Below, in pieces: positions 33,284 to 43,441 of a stretch of DNA of 64,000 nucleotides; the stretch's first letter is position 1, and each line of letters begins with the position of its first letter. The notes under the pieces are model-generated. The model was given only the letters and a program-made list of their open reading frames with translations. It made no database searches and was not told the origin of the DNA. The DNA is from an uncultured Eubacteriales bacterium. GTDB lineage: Bacteria > Bacillota > Clostridia > Christensenellales > UBA1242. The position numbers and the translations under genes are program-made. Location: contig CARJLX010000001.1 of NCBI GenBank assembly GCA_949001935.1, forward strand, positions 310,001-374,000, in the 5' to 3' direction.

Positions 33284-34015
33284 ATGTCAGGACATTCAAA
33301 ATGGCACAATATTCAAGCAAGAAAGGGCAAGAGTGACGCTGCCCGTGGAAAGATTTTTACAAAGATTGGTAGAGAAATTGCAGTTGTTGTTAAAGCAGGT
33401 GGAAGCGACCCTGTTTCTAATCCAAGACTTCGTGATGTTATCGCAAAAGCTAAACAAAACAACATGCCTAATGATACGATTGAGCGTTCTATCAAAAAGG
33501 CATCTGGTGAACTTGCTGGTGTAAACTATGAATCTTGCGTTTATGAAGGTTATGGCGTAGGTGGCTCAGCTGTTATTGTTGAATGCTTGACAGACAACAA
33601 AAATCGTACTGCAGGGGATGTTCGTCACGCTTTTGATAAATTTGGCGGTTCAATGGGAAGCAATGGCTGTGTTAGCTATTTATTCCAACGCAAAGGTTTA
33701 GTAGAAGTATCAAACGAGGGCGTTGATACTGACGAAGTTATGATGTCCGCACTTGACGCAGGTGCAAAAGATGTTAACGAATATGATGACAGTCTTGAAA
33801 TTGTAACTGAACCTAATGATGTTAATGTAGTGGCTGAAGCTTTGACTAAGGCTGGGTACAATGTACTTTCTAGCGAAGTTCAAATGGTTCCAGACAATTA
33901 TGTAGATCTTGATGAATCAAAACTTGCAACATTCACTCGCATGATTGATATGCTTGAAGATAGCGATGATGTTCAAGAAGTTTATCATAATGTAAATATG
34001 CCAGAAGAGTGTTAA
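33284..34015 (+). CDS. yebC: YebC/PmpR/TACO1 family protein
   Basis: The 243-residue protein starts [23 protein letters not shown] after AGGAGG; a longer in-frame start lies inside the promoter and is rejected. [35 protein letters not shown] and [23 protein letters not shown] are diagnostic. Proteins of this family were described as transcription regulators and more recently as translation factors that relieve proline-type stalling. In many bacteria yebC lies just before ruvC, as here with two small genes between. Confidence 0.95.
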   Translation: MSGHSKWHNIQARKGKSDAARGKIFTKIGREIAVVVKAGGSDPVSNPRLRDVIAKAKQNNMPNDTIERSIKKASGELAGVNYESCVYEGYGVGGSAVIVECLTDNKNRTAGDVRHAFDKFGGSMGSNGCVSYLFQRKGLVEVSNEGVDTDEVMMSALDAGAKDVNEYDDSLEIVTEPNDVNVVAEALTKAGYNVLSSEVQMVPDNYVDLDESKLATFTRMIDMLEDSDDVQEVYHNVNMPEEC

Positions 34016-34051
34016 TAACGCTGAACGATTATCTTACAATCAAATTATAAA

Positions 34052-34101
34052 AATAGAGTGGATTTGTTCAACTTAAAAAGTTATACCTTCACTCTTTTTT
34101 A
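34052..34101 (+). terminator. Probable terminator of yebC
   Basis: AGAGTG pairs with CACTCT around an inner AACTT-AAAA-AGTT hairpin, followed by TTTTTT. The outer stem is short. Confidence 0.5.
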
Positions 34102-34162
34102 TTTGCCTCTTTTTAAGAAACAACCAAATTCGACAATTTTCATAAAAATTTATAAAAAAGTC

Positions 34163-34191
34163 TTGATTTTGCCAAACAGATTGTATATAAT
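34163..34191 (+). promoter_or_regulatory. Promoter of the 74-residue protein gene
   Basis: TTGATT, a 17-bp spacer and TATAAT. Confidence 0.8.
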
Positions 34192-34211
34192 ATTTATGTA
34201 GGGAGGAAAAT

Positions 34212-34436
34212 ATGTCATTTAATTTTGATTATAATAGTTGGGATAATGATGAAGAAAGATATCAAAATGCTATTGAGTTCGCAAAAATGTTTGCACCTGA
34301 ACAACCTCAAAATGCTGATCAACCTGTTCTTAAAGATGAAAATTTGAATGGTAAAAAAATTGCTAAACCCGTACAATTAAGTATATTTGACCTACAAGAA
34401 GTTAAAGTACATATAAGTGAAAGTGAACAATGTTAG
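34212..34436 (+). CDS. Small acidic protein with a possible sliding-clamp-binding motif
   Basis: This 74-residue protein has its own strong promoter, AGGGAGG site and terminator, so it is a real gene despite its size. The sequence is acidic and probably mostly disordered. Residues 55-59 read QLSIF followed by DL, very near the consensus pentapeptide that docks proteins on the beta clamp (QL[SD]LF). No other domain is seen. I know no named homologue. It lies shortly upstream of ruvCAB, which is suggestive but not proof of a DNA-replication or repair role. Confidence 0.65.
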   Translation: MSFNFDYNSWDNDEERYQNAIEFAKMFAPEQPQNADQPVLKDENLNGKKIAKPVQLSIFDLQEVKVHISESEQC

Positions 34437-34448
34437 TTTTAATAGATA

Positions 34449-34478
34449 AAATGCCATAGTCTTTTATGGCGTTTTTTT
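34449..34478 (+). terminator. Intrinsic terminator
   Basis: A GCCATA / TATGGC stem extended by A-T pairs, followed by seven T. Confidence 0.85.
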
Positions 34479-34501
34479 ATTTAAAAATATAAAATTCACT
34501 A

Positions 34502-34530
34502 TTGACTATTGGCAAATTCTATGCTAAAAT
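34502..34530 (+). promoter_or_regulatory. Sigma-A-type promoter
   Basis: TTGACT, a 17-bp spacer and TAAAAT, 28 nt before the ATG of the next gene. Confidence 0.75.
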
Positions 34531-34558
34531 ATCTTCATAAACAAAAGAGGAGAAATTT

Positions 34559-35122
34559 ATGCTTAAATTTAGAGGGATTTTAAAATTTGTTTTAGGGGTT
34601 AGTTTATTAGCGCCAATGTTTATTTCTGCAGGTATAGGTTTTGGATTAAAACACCAAGCAAAAGTCATGGAAGATAATACTTATAAACAATTTTTAAAAA
34701 ATAAGGATGAAGATTATCAAGGCTATATTGTTGAGCGCAACAAAAATATGGATATGATTTATGAGGCTTATTTTAAAACTGACCGTGAAAAATATGATAA
34801 ACTAAGTGATTATTATGCATATGCACCATTCATGCATGATTATGTAGCAAAAACTGAAAAGTATGGGCAAATGTTGAATGATGCAAAGAAATTAGAAGAA
34901 GTTAGTAAGGGTGTGTTATTTTTAGGAACTGCTTCTGGATTTGTAATTTCGGCTTTTAGCGAAGGAACTTTGAATGATTTTGTCTATAAGGATGAAAGAG
35001 GAAATAGAGGATTTTATCATTTATTTGAGAATGCAGTAGCAGATTTAAAAAATAAAAAGAAGAAAAAAGATACTATTGAAATTTCTTCTGCCACAACAGA
35101 ATTAATTGAACAAAATTCATAA
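34559..35122 (+). CDS. Unknown membrane-anchored protein with GILK-type N-terminus
   Basis: The 187-residue protein begins MLKFRGILKFVLGVSLLAPMF, a basic start and one hydrophobic segment that could be an uncleaved signal anchor. A charged helical domain rich in Y, K and D follows, then a second hydrophobic stretch (GVLFLGTASGFVISAF) near residue 120 and a basic tail. The N-terminal pattern recurs in the protein at 44781 and in the pseudogene at 49353. I recognise no known family. It is monocistronic, with its own promoter and terminator. Confidence 0.65.
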   Translation: MLKFRGILKFVLGVSLLAPMFISAGIGFGLKHQAKVMEDNTYKQFLKNKDEDYQGYIVERNKNMDMIYEAYFKTDREKYDKLSDYYAYAPFMHDYVAKTEKYGQMLNDAKKLEEVSKGVLFLGTASGFVISAFSEGTLNDFVYKDERGNRGFYHLFENAVADLKNKKKKKDTIEISSATTELIEQNS

Positions 35123-35143
35123 GATAAAACTTATGAATTTTTT
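35112..35143 (+). terminator. Intrinsic terminator
   Basis: AAAATTCATAAG-ATAAAA-CTTATGAATTTT with a T run, overlapping the end of the upstream gene. Confidence 0.85.
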
Positions 35144-35172
35144 ATGTAAAGTTATAAAAACAACGATTTCAT

Positions 35173-35201
35173 TTGACAAAACACTATAGATTAAGTAAAC
35201 T
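35173..35201 (+). promoter_or_regulatory. Promoter for a leaderless ruvC mRNA
   Basis: TTGACA, a 17-bp spacer and TAAACT. The -10 box ends 6 nt before the ruvC ATG and no Shine-Dalgarno is present. Confidence 0.65.
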
Positions 35202-35207
35202 TAAATT

Positions 35208-35699
35208 ATGGTTATTTTAGGAATTGATCCTGGTTATGGAATAGTTGGTTATGGAGTTATTGAAACTGATGGCTATACTTATCAAGTGTTAGATTATGGA
35301 GCAATAACAACATCAAAAGAGGACAGCATTGCAGTTCGTTTACAAGAGATAGAGGAGAACTTAATTTTTTTACTTGATAAATTTAAACCTGATGTAGTAG
35401 CTATTGAGGAATTATTCTATTTTAAAAACCAGACAACAATTATTCCAGTTGCCGAGGCAAGGGGAGTTATCGTATTAACTGCTCAAAAATATTGTGGCAA
35501 ACTTTTTGAATATACACCACTTCAAATTAAGCAGGCACTAACAGGTAATGGTCGTGCAGAAAAAGCTCAGGTGCAATATATGGTTAAATCTATTTTGGGA
35601 TTAAATTCAATTCCTAAACCAGATGACGCAGCCGACGCACTCGCTGTTGCAATCTGCCATAGCCAAACAAGCAGTGTGCTAAATAATAATTTTATGTAA
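35208..35699 (+). CDS. ruvC: Holliday junction resolvase RuvC
   Basis: The 163-residue endonuclease cuts four-way junctions with RuvAB. Catalytic acidic residues are in GIDPGYGIVGYG (D6), VAIEELF (near residue 67) and PDDAADALAVAICH (near 142). The start is fixed by the conserved MVILGIDPG. There is no Shine-Dalgarno, and the -10 box is 6 nt upstream, indicating leaderless translation. ruvA follows after a palindrome of the dispersed family. Confidence 0.95.
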   Translation: MVILGIDPGYGIVGYGVIETDGYTYQVLDYGAITTSKEDSIAVRLQEIEENLIFLLDKFKPDVVAIEELFYFKNQTTIIPVAEARGVIVLTAQKYCGKLFEYTPLQIKQALTGNGRAEKAQVQYMVKSILGLNSIPKPDDAADALAVAICHSQTSSVLNNNFM

Positions 35700-35706
35700 T
35701 TTTCAT

Positions 35707-35730
35707 CTTCTTTTCTTTATAGAAAAGAAG
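35707..35730. repeat. Intergenic palindrome, family 1
   Basis: CTTCTTTTCT-TTAT-AGAAAAGAAG, 25 nt before the ruvA ATG. This copy stands alone without the neighbouring large hairpin. Confidence 0.75.
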
Positions 35731-35754
35731 CACATAATAAAAATAGGAGAAAAT

Positions 35755-36342
35755 ATGATTTCGTTTTTGAAAGGAATAATTGAAGAAAAGCAAGAAAACA
35801 TAATCTTTGTTGATGTTAATGGCGTAGGTTATGAGGTTGGCGTTTCAGCAAATTCAATGACATGTTTGCCTATGGGTGAGCCTATCAAAATTTACACTTA
35901 TCTGGCTGTTCGAGAAGATGGCGTTTCGCTCTATGGCTTTGCAAATAAGGAAGAACGAGATGTTTTCAATAAACTTATTTCTGTCAGTGGAATTGGTCCA
36001 AAGGTTGCAATAGGAATACTTTCTGGAATGAAACTTTCAGACCTTTGCATTGCTATTGCAAAACAAGATATTAAAATGTTATCAACAATAAAAGGACTTG
36101 GTAAGAAGACCGCTGAAAGACTTGCAGTTGAACTTAAAGACAAGATTGATATGCTGGGCGACACACAAGATAACAACTTGGTTATGGATTATAATGAAGA
36201 TGCTGTTCAAATGGCAACTGACACACTTATTTCACTTGGCATAAACAAAAATGACGCCTACACTTTGGCAAGAAGCTATGCAAGCAAAGATGCGACTGCT
36301 GAGGAGATTATTTCAAAAGCATTAAGGGGGTATAAAGGATGA
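35755..36342 (+). CDS. ruvA: Holliday junction branch migration protein RuvA
   Basis: The 195-residue tetrameric DNA-binding subunit has the N-terminal OB fold ([28 protein letters not shown]). Its two helix-hairpin-helix motifs are [14 protein letters not shown] and [20 protein letters not shown]. The C-terminal domain that contacts RuvB is present ([19 protein letters not shown]). SD TAGGAG. It overlaps ruvB by 4 nt. Confidence 0.97.
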   Translation: MISFLKGIIEEKQENIIFVDVNGVGYEVGVSANSMTCLPMGEPIKIYTYLAVREDGVSLYGFANKEERDVFNKLISVSGIGPKVAIGILSGMKLSDLCIAIAKQDIKMLSTIKGLGKKTAERLAVELKDKIDMLGDTQDNNLVMDYNEDAVQMATDTLISLGINKNDAYTLARSYASKDATAEEIISKALRGYKG

Positions 36343-37364
36343 TAGAAAGCAACAAAGATAACGGCAACAATAGATTTATCACAAGCACTAAGAACTTGAC
36401 TGATGCCGAAATTGAAAACTCACTTCGTCCAACTTCCTTTGACGAATATATGGGGCAAGATAAAGTTAAGGAACAACTTTCAGTTTATATTCAAGCCGCA
36501 AAGTCTAGAAAGGAAAGCCTTGACCATGTTTTACTTTATGGCCCTCCAGGACTTGGGAAAACAACTCTTTCACATATCATAGCAAATGAAATGGGCAGTC
36601 AATTTAAAGTGACTTCAGGTCCAGCAATTGAACACGCTGCCGACCTTGCAGCAATACTTACAAACCTCAATCAAAATGATGTTTTATTCATTGATGAAAT
36701 TCATAGACTTAACAAAACCGTTGAGGAAATTTTGTATCCAGCAATGGAAGACTTTGCACTTGACTTTATTGTAGGCAAAGGCCCATCTGCAAGAAATATG
36801 AGATTGAAAATTAAACCTTTCACTTTAATCGGTGCAACAACAAGGGCAGGTATGCTTACAAATCCACTTCGTGACCGCTTTGGCGTAATCTGCCGACTTG
36901 AACTTTACTCAACAGAAGAACTTAAAGTTATCATCAAACGTTCTGCCAAAATTTTAGGAGCAAACATCCATGATGACGCTTGCACAGAAATTGCAAAACG
37001 CTCTCGTGGAACTCCTCGTATTGCAAACAGACTTTTGAAACGCGTTCGAGATTACGCTCAAGTGCAAAGTGCAGGGGAAATCACAAAAGAGATTGCCGAA
37101 AGCACACTTGCAAAAATGGAAATTGACGAACTCGGTCTTGACACAATCGATCGCAAAATTTTGCTTGCAATAATCGATAAGTTTGGCGGTGGGCCAGTCG
37201 GTCTTGATACACTTGCCGCAACAATAAGCGAAGATGCAACAACAATTGAAGATGTTTATGAGCCATACCTTTTGCAACTTGGTTTCATCTCACGCACACC
37301 ACGCGGCCGTGTCGCAATGGAACCAGCCTATAAGCATCTTGGAAAAGAGTATTTTGTGAAGTAA
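36339..37364 (+). CDS. ruvB: Holliday junction branch migration helicase RuvB
   Basis: The 341-residue AAA+ ATPase has [19 protein letters not shown], Walker [17 protein letters not shown] (near residue 66), Walker B FIDEIHRL, sensor 1 [11 protein letters not shown], an arginine finger region PLRDRFG, and the C-terminal winged helix ([11 protein letters not shown]). Complete. The next gene begins 5 nt later. Confidence 0.98.
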   Translation: MIESNKDNGNNRFITSTKNLTDAEIENSLRPTSFDEYMGQDKVKEQLSVYIQAAKSRKESLDHVLLYGPPGLGKTTLSHIIANEMGSQFKVTSGPAIEHAADLAAILTNLNQNDVLFIDEIHRLNKTVEEILYPAMEDFALDFIVGKGPSARNMRLKIKPFTLIGATTRAGMLTNPLRDRFGVICRLELYSTEELKVIIKRSAKILGANIHDDACTEIAKRSRGTPRIANRLLKRVRDYAQVQSAGEITKEIAESTLAKMEIDELGLDTIDRKILLAIIDKFGGGPVGLDTLAATISEDATTIEDVYEPYLLQLGFISRTPRGRVAMEPAYKHLGKEYFVK

Positions 37365-37368
37365 AATT

Positions 37369-37728
37369 ATGAAATCTATTGAAGAATTAGAATCAATCTT
37401 AGATAAAGTTTATCGCAAAGAAACTGCACATCCAGATTGGCAAGAAAAATGGAATAAAAATAATCCTACTTACGGACAGTGCGTTCCAACTGCTTTACTT
37501 GTCCAATATTATTTTGGTGGAGATATATACAAACATAATAAAGAAAATCACTATTTCAATGTTATAGATGGGCAGGTTATGGACTTAACAAAAGAGCAAT
37601 TTGTTTGCAAATTAGACTACTCAAATTCTCACCAGAAACAACCAGACTTAACAAAATCACAAACTCAAGAAAGATTTGATTTATTGAAAAATCTAGTTGA
37701 AGAATATTTAAATAAAAAGCAAAATTAA
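37369..37728 (+). CDS. YunG-like protein (papain-like fold)
   Basis: The 119-residue protein resembles Bacillus YunG: NPTYGQCVPTALLVQYYFGGDI, then HYFNVIDGQVMDLTKEQF. The Cys of GQC, the His of HYFN and the Asp of DLT look like a papain-type triad, but enzymatic activity is unproven for the family. It follows ruvB by 4 nt without a Shine-Dalgarno, so translation is probably coupled. Its stop codon lies inside a terminator stem. Confidence 0.75.
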   Translation: MKSIEELESILDKVYRKETAHPDWQEKWNKNNPTYGQCVPTALLVQYYFGGDIYKHNKENHYFNVIDGQVMDLTKEQFVCKLDYSNSHQKQPDLTKSQTQERFDLLKNLVEEYLNKKQN

Positions 37729-37796
37729 TAATTCTTTCTCGTAGAGAAAAAATTATTCAGTTTTCTTTTGTTTACTTTTCTTTAAAAGAAAAGTAA
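37727..37796. repeat. Terminator plus family 1 palindrome before queA
   Basis: AATAATTCTTTCTC-GTA-GAGAAAAAATTATT (37727-37757) is a terminator-like hairpin. It is followed by TTTTCTTTTG and the palindrome TTACTTTTCTTT / AAAGAAAAGTAA (37772-37796). The palindrome ends 15 nt before the queA ATG. This copy has a paired A/T inserted in both arms relative to the CTTCTTTTCT type. Confidence 0.75.
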
Positions 37797-37811
37797 GAAA
37801 AAAAGGATAAA

Positions 37812-38867
37812 ATGACAGATAAAAATTTACTTTTAAAAAGTTCCTATTATTATGATTTACCTGAGGAACTCATAGCACAGACGCCTGTTGAACCAAGAGA
37901 TAGTTCAAGGCTTTTGTGTTATAATAAAAATGAAGATAAAATCGAACATAAACATTTTTATGATATTGTGGACTATTTGCAAAAGGGTGATGTGCTTGTT
38001 GTAAACAACACTCGTGTTTTGCCTGCAAGATTGTATGGCTATAAAGACACTGGTGCAAAGATTGAAGTCTTACTTCAAAAACGCAAGGATTTAACCACTT
38101 GGGAAGTTATTGCAAGACCTCAAAAACGCTTAGATATTGGAACAAAAGTTACTTTCAGTGAAAGGCTTTCATGTGAGATTATTGAAAAGGGTGAGTATGG
38201 AGCTTGCACAATCAAGTTTGAATTTGATGGGGTTTTCGAACAGCGTTTGTCAGAAGTTGGCACAATGCCATTGCCACCATATATTCATGAAAAGCTGAAA
38301 GATAAGGAACGTTATCAAACTGTTTATTCTAAAATTGAAGGCTCATCAGCAGCACCAACAGCAGGTTTACATTTCACGCCACAACTTATAGAAAAGATTA
38401 AAGAAAAGGGTGTGGAAATAGTTGAAGTTTTGCTTCATGTTGGACTTGGCACATTTAGACCTGTCAAAGAAGATAACATTTTAAATCATGATATGCATAG
38501 CGAATACATTGAAATGACACCTGAAAATGCTGATAAACTCAATAAAGCAAAAGCAGAAGGCCGACGAATAATAGCAGTTGGTACAACCTCTGTCAGGGTG
38601 CTTGAAAGTTGTGCTGACGAAAAGGGGATAATTACGCCACAAACGAAAGAAACAAAGATTTTTATTTATCCTGGCTATAAATTCAAGGTGGTTGACGGAC
38701 TTATTACAAATTTCCATCTTCCAGAAAGCACGCTTATCATGCTTGTATCAGCCTTTATCGGCTATGAACAAACAATGAAAGTTTATAACACTGCAGTTAA
38801 AGAAAAATATCGTTTCTTCTCATTTGGTGATGCATGCTTTTTCTGGGGAAACACCGAAAGTTTTTAA
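37812..38867 (+). CDS. queA: S-adenosylmethionine:tRNA ribosyltransferase-isomerase
   Basis: The 351-residue QueA converts preQ1 in tRNA to epoxyqueuosine. The signatures [52 protein letters not shown] and [20 protein letters not shown] are complete. It precedes tgt, the enzyme that places preQ1 in the tRNA, so the two make the queuosine tail pathway. The ribosome-binding site is AAAAGGA. Confidence 0.97.
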   Translation: MTDKNLLLKSSYYYDLPEELIAQTPVEPRDSSRLLCYNKNEDKIEHKHFYDIVDYLQKGDVLVVNNTRVLPARLYGYKDTGAKIEVLLQKRKDLTTWEVIARPQKRLDIGTKVTFSERLSCEIIEKGEYGACTIKFEFDGVFEQRLSEVGTMPLPPYIHEKLKDKERYQTVYSKIEGSSAAPTAGLHFTPQLIEKIKEKGVEIVEVLLHVGLGTFRPVKEDNILNHDMHSEYIEMTPENADKLNKAKAEGRRIIAVGTTSVRVLESCADEKGIITPQTKETKIFIYPGYKFKVVDGLITNFHLPESTLIMLVSAFIGYEQTMKVYNTAVKEKYRFFSFGDACFFWGNTESF

Positions 38868-38984
38868 AGGTTGCAAAATCAAAAACCATCTTTTCAATTG
38901 TTGCGATTTTAATTAAAAACACAACATCTTGTGACTGTTATGTGCATACAAGATACTAAATATAGTTTTTAAAAAACAAGCAAT

Positions 38985-39098
38985 TTTTAACGCTTTGCAA
39001 AATTTACAACTAAACAATACTGAGTAATATCATCAAATATAAATTTAAAAAGCGTTAAAATTATATTTCTTTTGCTTCTTTTCTAGCAAGAAAAGAAG
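38985..39098. repeat. Family 1 element before tgt: long-loop hairpin plus palindrome
   Basis: TTTTAACGCTTT (38985-38996) pairs with AAAGCGTTAAAA (39049-39060) around a 52-nt loop. Then come TTTCTTTTG and the palindrome CTTCTTTTCT-AGCA-AGAAAAGAAG (39075-39098), 23 nt before the tgt ATG. Upstream, 38926-38956 holds a weaker hairpin ATCTTGT / ACAAGAT. The rest of the 254-nt gap shows nothing recognisable. Confidence 0.7.
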
Positions 39099-39109
39099 AG
39101 AAAAAATAA

Positions 39110-40261
<1,152 letters not shown>

Positions 40262-40275
40262 CAGAGAGGAAACAA

Positions 40276-40845
40276 ATGAAAAAATCCATTTTAATTGATA
40301 TAGACGATTGTATTTGCGACAATGTTTATTTTAAAATTCTAAAAGATGTTATAAAAAGCAATAAGAAAATTGAGGATTGCACTGAATATCATGTTGAAGA
40401 CAATTTTAATTTATCCAAAGAACAAATTGATTGTTATAATAATAGACTTGGACAAATTAATCCTTATAAACGGGCAATTATACATAAAGATTGTATTGAA
40501 GTTATACAAAAACTAAATGAAAAATATAATGTCTATATTTGCTCTGCCGCAATATTAAAAGAAAACTTACTAAAAAGCGGAAATTATTTTAAATATAAAT
40601 ATGACTTTTTAAGACAAAATTTTCCCTTTTTAAATCCTTTTAATTTTATTTTTGCTTGTAATAAAACTATGCTAAAAGCAGATATCATGATTGATGATAA
40701 ACCAGCAAATTTGCGGGGAAACAATGTGAAAGAAAAACTGCTTTTCACAGCTTATCATAACAAAAACCTGACTGATAAAGAACTTAGAAAACAAGGACTT
40801 AAACGAGTAAATGACTGGAAGGAAATAAAAAATATTTTGTTATAA
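40276..40845 (+). CDS. HAD-superfamily 5'(3')-deoxyribonucleotidase (NT5C type)
   Basis: The 189-residue protein begins KKSILIDIDDCICDN, where the family reads DxDx; a second motif CSAAIL lies near residue 92 and the Mg-binding ADIMIDDKPANLRG near residue 140. This pattern fits the NT5C family, which removes phosphate from deoxyribonucleotides. It starts 14 nt after tgt with AGAGAGGA and is likely co-transcribed. Confidence 0.8.
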   Translation: MKKSILIDIDDCICDNVYFKILKDVIKSNKKIEDCTEYHVEDNFNLSKEQIDCYNNRLGQINPYKRAIIHKDCIEVIQKLNEKYNVYICSAAILKENLLKSGNYFKYKYDFLRQNFPFLNPFNFIFACNKTMLKADIMIDDKPANLRGNNVKEKLLFTAYHNKNLTDKELRKQGLKRVNDWKEIKNILL

Positions 40846-40849
40846 ATTA

Positions 40850-40878
40850 TTGATATTTTTTGGTATTTATGTTATACT
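40850..40878 (+). promoter_or_regulatory. Sigma-A-type promoter
   Basis: TTGATA, a 17-bp spacer and TATACT, before the 65-residue gene. Confidence 0.65.
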
Positions 40879-40902
40879 TATTTTAGAAATGGAGATGAAA
40901 TT

Positions 40903-41100
40903 ATGGAAAAAGAAGAAATGATAACTTTAGATAAAAAAGTTTTGATTGATATTGTTGAACAGTATGATGACGCATATAATCTTTTGCCAGCAAATCTTAA
41001 ATCTGATTTGGATTTTATTGATGCTAAATTGCGTGGCATGACAATCCGTACTAATGCAAGATATGAATCAGCAAAAAATACTTTATATCCAGAAAATTAA
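40903..41100 (+). CDS. Small protein of unknown function
   Basis: The 65-residue protein is mostly helical, with no membrane segment and no motif I recognise (LDKKVLIDIVEQYDDAYNLLPANLK). Reality is supported by its own promoter, a GGAGATG ribosome-binding site and a terminator. Confidence 0.6.
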   Translation: MEKEEMITLDKKVLIDIVEQYDDAYNLLPANLKSDLDFIDAKLRGMTIRTNARYESAKNTLYPEN

Positions 41101-41126
41101 AAAGCCTCTCATTGGGAGGTTTTTTA
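41098..41126 (+). terminator. Intrinsic terminator
   Basis: AAAGCCTC / GGAGGTTT stem followed by TTTT. Confidence 0.85.
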
Positions 41127-41147
41127 ATTTTTTATCTATGAAATTAT

Positions 41148-41177
41148 TTGACTTAAAAATTCTTTATGGTGTATAAT
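41148..41177 (+). promoter_or_regulatory. Promoter of rny
   Basis: TTGACT, an 18-bp spacer and TATAAT. Confidence 0.75.
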
Positions 41178-41250
41178 TAGTTAGGTGAAAATTAATTTAT
41201 TGCATATGTTGCTAATTTAAACAATTTTCATACATTAAAAGGGGAAAGTT

Positions 41251-42840
41251 ATGAGCAGTTTAAGCATTCTTTGCTCTGCTGCTGTGACCGCCGGAATTGT
41301 TAGTGGGGTTATCGCACTCATCGTTGGAGTGGGATTTGGTATACTTTTATACAAACTTCTTGCCACAAAAAAAATCGGTAAATCTAAGACAAATGCTGTC
41401 AAAATTATCGAAGAGGCGTATGCAGAGGCAAAGACTATTAAAAAAGAAGCTATTTTAGAAGCTAAAGAGGAATCTCAAAAAATTAAAGATGAGGCTACCG
41501 AAGAAGCTAAAAATAGACGAAACGAAATTCAAAAGTCTGAGGAGCGTCTTGAACAACGCGAAGAATACATCACTAAAAAAGAGATGGCTCTTGACACTAA
41601 ACAAGAACAAATTGACAACGAAAAAAACAAGATTGATGCTGAGCGTCAAAAAATTGCAGTCGCAATTGAAGAGCAGGCAAAAATCAAAGAAAACATGCTT
41701 ACTGAACTTGAAAAAATTTCAGGCTTAAGCAAGAATGATGCTAAGAATATTTTAATTGAAAACATCACAGAAGATGCAAAAAAAGATGCTGGTATTTTAG
41801 TTAAAAAGATTGAGGATGAAGCAAGAGAAAATGCAGAAAAGTTTGCACAAGAAATTGTTGCAGGTGCTATTCAAAAATGTGCAACAGACCTTTCTAGTGA
41901 AATGACTGTAACAACAGTGCCTCTTCCAAATGACGAAATGAAGGGTAGAATAATTGGTCGCGAGGGACGTAATATTCGTTCTATCGAAAGCGTGACAGGC
42001 GTTGAACTTATTATTGACGATACACCTGAAGCAATCACTATTTCAAGTTTCGACCCAATTAGAAGAGAGATTGCACGTCTTTCTCTTGAAAAACTTATTG
42101 TTGATGGCAGAATTCATCCAACAAGAGTTGAAGAAGTTGTTGATAAAGCCACAATGGAAGTTGAAAAGACAATCAAACAAGCGGGTGAAAACGCATGCGA
42201 AGAGGTTGGAATTTTCAATCTTCACCCAGAACTTGTTAAAGTTTTAGGGCGATTGAAGTATAGAACAAGTTATGGGCAAAATGTGCTTAGGCACTCTATT
42301 GAAACTGCAATCTTAGCAGGATTAATTGCCAGTGAACTTGGGGCAAACGCTACAATAGCAAAACGCGGTGGACTTCTTCATGATATTGGTAAAGCCTTAG
42401 ACCATGAAATTGAAGGAACACATGTTTCAATCGGTGTTGACCTTGCCAAAAAATACAAAGAGAATGAAGAAGTTATTCATTGTATCGAAGCTCACCATAT
42501 GAATGTTCCTTTCCATAGCATTGAAGCTATTATTGTTCAAGTAGCAGATGCGATTTCATCTTCAAGACCTGGTGCAAGACGCGAAAGCTTTGAAAACTAT
42601 ATTAAGCGTTTACAACAACTTGAAGAGATTTCAAACAGCTTCAAAGGCGTTGAAAAATCTTATGCTATTCAAGCAGGTCGTGAAGTTCGCATCATTGTAA
42701 AACCAGAAGAAATCAATGATAATGACGCTATGTTCCTTGCAAAAGATATTGCAAAGCGTATTGAAAATGAAATGCAATATCCAGGGCAAATCAAAGTCAA
42801 CGTTATTCGCGAATACCGTGCAAGTGACATTGCAAAATAG
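41251..42840 (+). CDS. rny: Ribonuclease Y
   Basis: The 529-residue membrane-anchored endonuclease starts mRNA decay in Firmicutes. It has an N-terminal membrane helix (about residues 10-33) and a long charged coiled coil (40-200). A KH domain follows (GRIIGREGRNIRSIESVTGVEL near residue 232), then an HD domain (RGGLLHDIGKALDHE near residue 375). A -YRASDIAK end is standard. The SD is AAAGGGGA. The next gene starts 8 nt after its stop. Confidence 0.98.
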   Translation: MSSLSILCSAAVTAGIVSGVIALIVGVGFGILLYKLLATKKIGKSKTNAVKIIEEAYAEAKTIKKEAILEAKEESQKIKDEATEEAKNRRNEIQKSEERLEQREEYITKKEMALDTKQEQIDNEKNKIDAERQKIAVAIEEQAKIKENMLTELEKISGLSKNDAKNILIENITEDAKKDAGILVKKIEDEARENAEKFAQEIVAGAIQKCATDLSSEMTVTTVPLPNDEMKGRIIGREGRNIRSIESVTGVELIIDDTPEAITISSFDPIRREIARLSLEKLIVDGRIHPTRVEEVVDKATMEVEKTIKQAGENACEEVGIFNLHPELVKVLGRLKYRTSYGQNVLRHSIETAILAGLIASELGANATIAKRGGLLHDIGKALDHEIEGTHVSIGVDLAKKYKENEEVIHCIEAHHMNVPFHSIEAIIVQVADAISSSRPGARRESFENYIKRLQQLEEISNSFKGVEKSYAIQAGREVRIIVKPEEINDNDAMFLAKDIAKRIENEMQYPGQIKVNVIREYRASDIAK

Positions 42841-42848
42841 GAGCAGAT

Positions 42849-43430
42849 ATGAATAATATAATTGAGACAGTTCAAAAATATAATCAAGGGGACGAACTTC
42901 TTGAAATTCTCACAGAAAATGGGGGGGGGACAGGTGTTCCTGCTAAAAGAAAAGATATTCATAAACAAGGACTTTGGCATAGAGCAGTCATCATTGCAAT
43001 TATAAATGATGAAAATAAAATCTTGATACAAAAAAGAGCCTCGACAAAAGAAAAATTTCCTGGACTTTGGGATTTATCAGTAGCAGGTCATGTCCCATTT
43101 GGACAAGATAGCACAAGTTGTGTAGTATTAGAAATTATGGAAGAAGTTGGCTATATGATTCCTAAAAAAATTGGGGTAAAAGACTTTAGATTCATGACTT
43201 CTTTTAGAAGTCATATTAATGTTAGTGATTCTTTTATAGAAAATCAATTTTATGATTTCTTTATTTGTAATTTTAATATACCTATACAGGATATTCATCT
43301 GCAAAAAGAAGAAGTTGATGAGGTTCGTTATGCAACAATTTTTGAGATAAAAGAAATGGCAGACAAAGGGCTATTTCATCCAAGAACTGAATGGATTCAA
43401 GTTCTTTATAATTATATTGCTAAATTTTAA
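42849..43430 (+). CDS. Nudix hydrolase with internal G9 tract
   Basis: The 193-residue Nudix protein resembles the IDI-like/YfcD group (HKQGLWHRAV near residue 38). Its Nudix box reads GHVPFG-Q-D6V-LEIMEEVGY. The later metal-binding EIMEEVG is intact, but the first Glu is Gln and the Arg of the REUxEE core is Leu, so activity may be altered. Codons 25-27 are a run of nine G (42921-42929). It lies in the loop that in relatives reads ENGxPTG. A change of one G would truncate the protein within the first third. It directly follows rny and may share its transcript. Confidence 0.8.
   Translation: MNNIIETVQKYNQGDELLEILTENGGGTGVPAKRKDIHKQGLWHRAVIIAIINDENKILIQKRASTKEKFPGLWDLSVAGHVPFGQDSTSCVVLEIMEEVGYMIPKKIGVKDFRFMTSFRSHINVSDSFIENQFYDFFICNFNIPIQDIHLQKEEVDEVRYATIFEIKEMADKGLFHPRTEWIQVLYNYIAKF
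42921..42929 (+). repeat. Homopolymeric G9 tract in the Nudix gene
   Basis: Nine consecutive G in an AT-rich gene, encoding Gly-Gly-Gly. Such tracts mutate readily by slipped-strand mispairing and mark phase-variable genes in other bacteria. Confidence 0.85.
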
Positions 43431-43441
43431 TTGGAGTTAAA

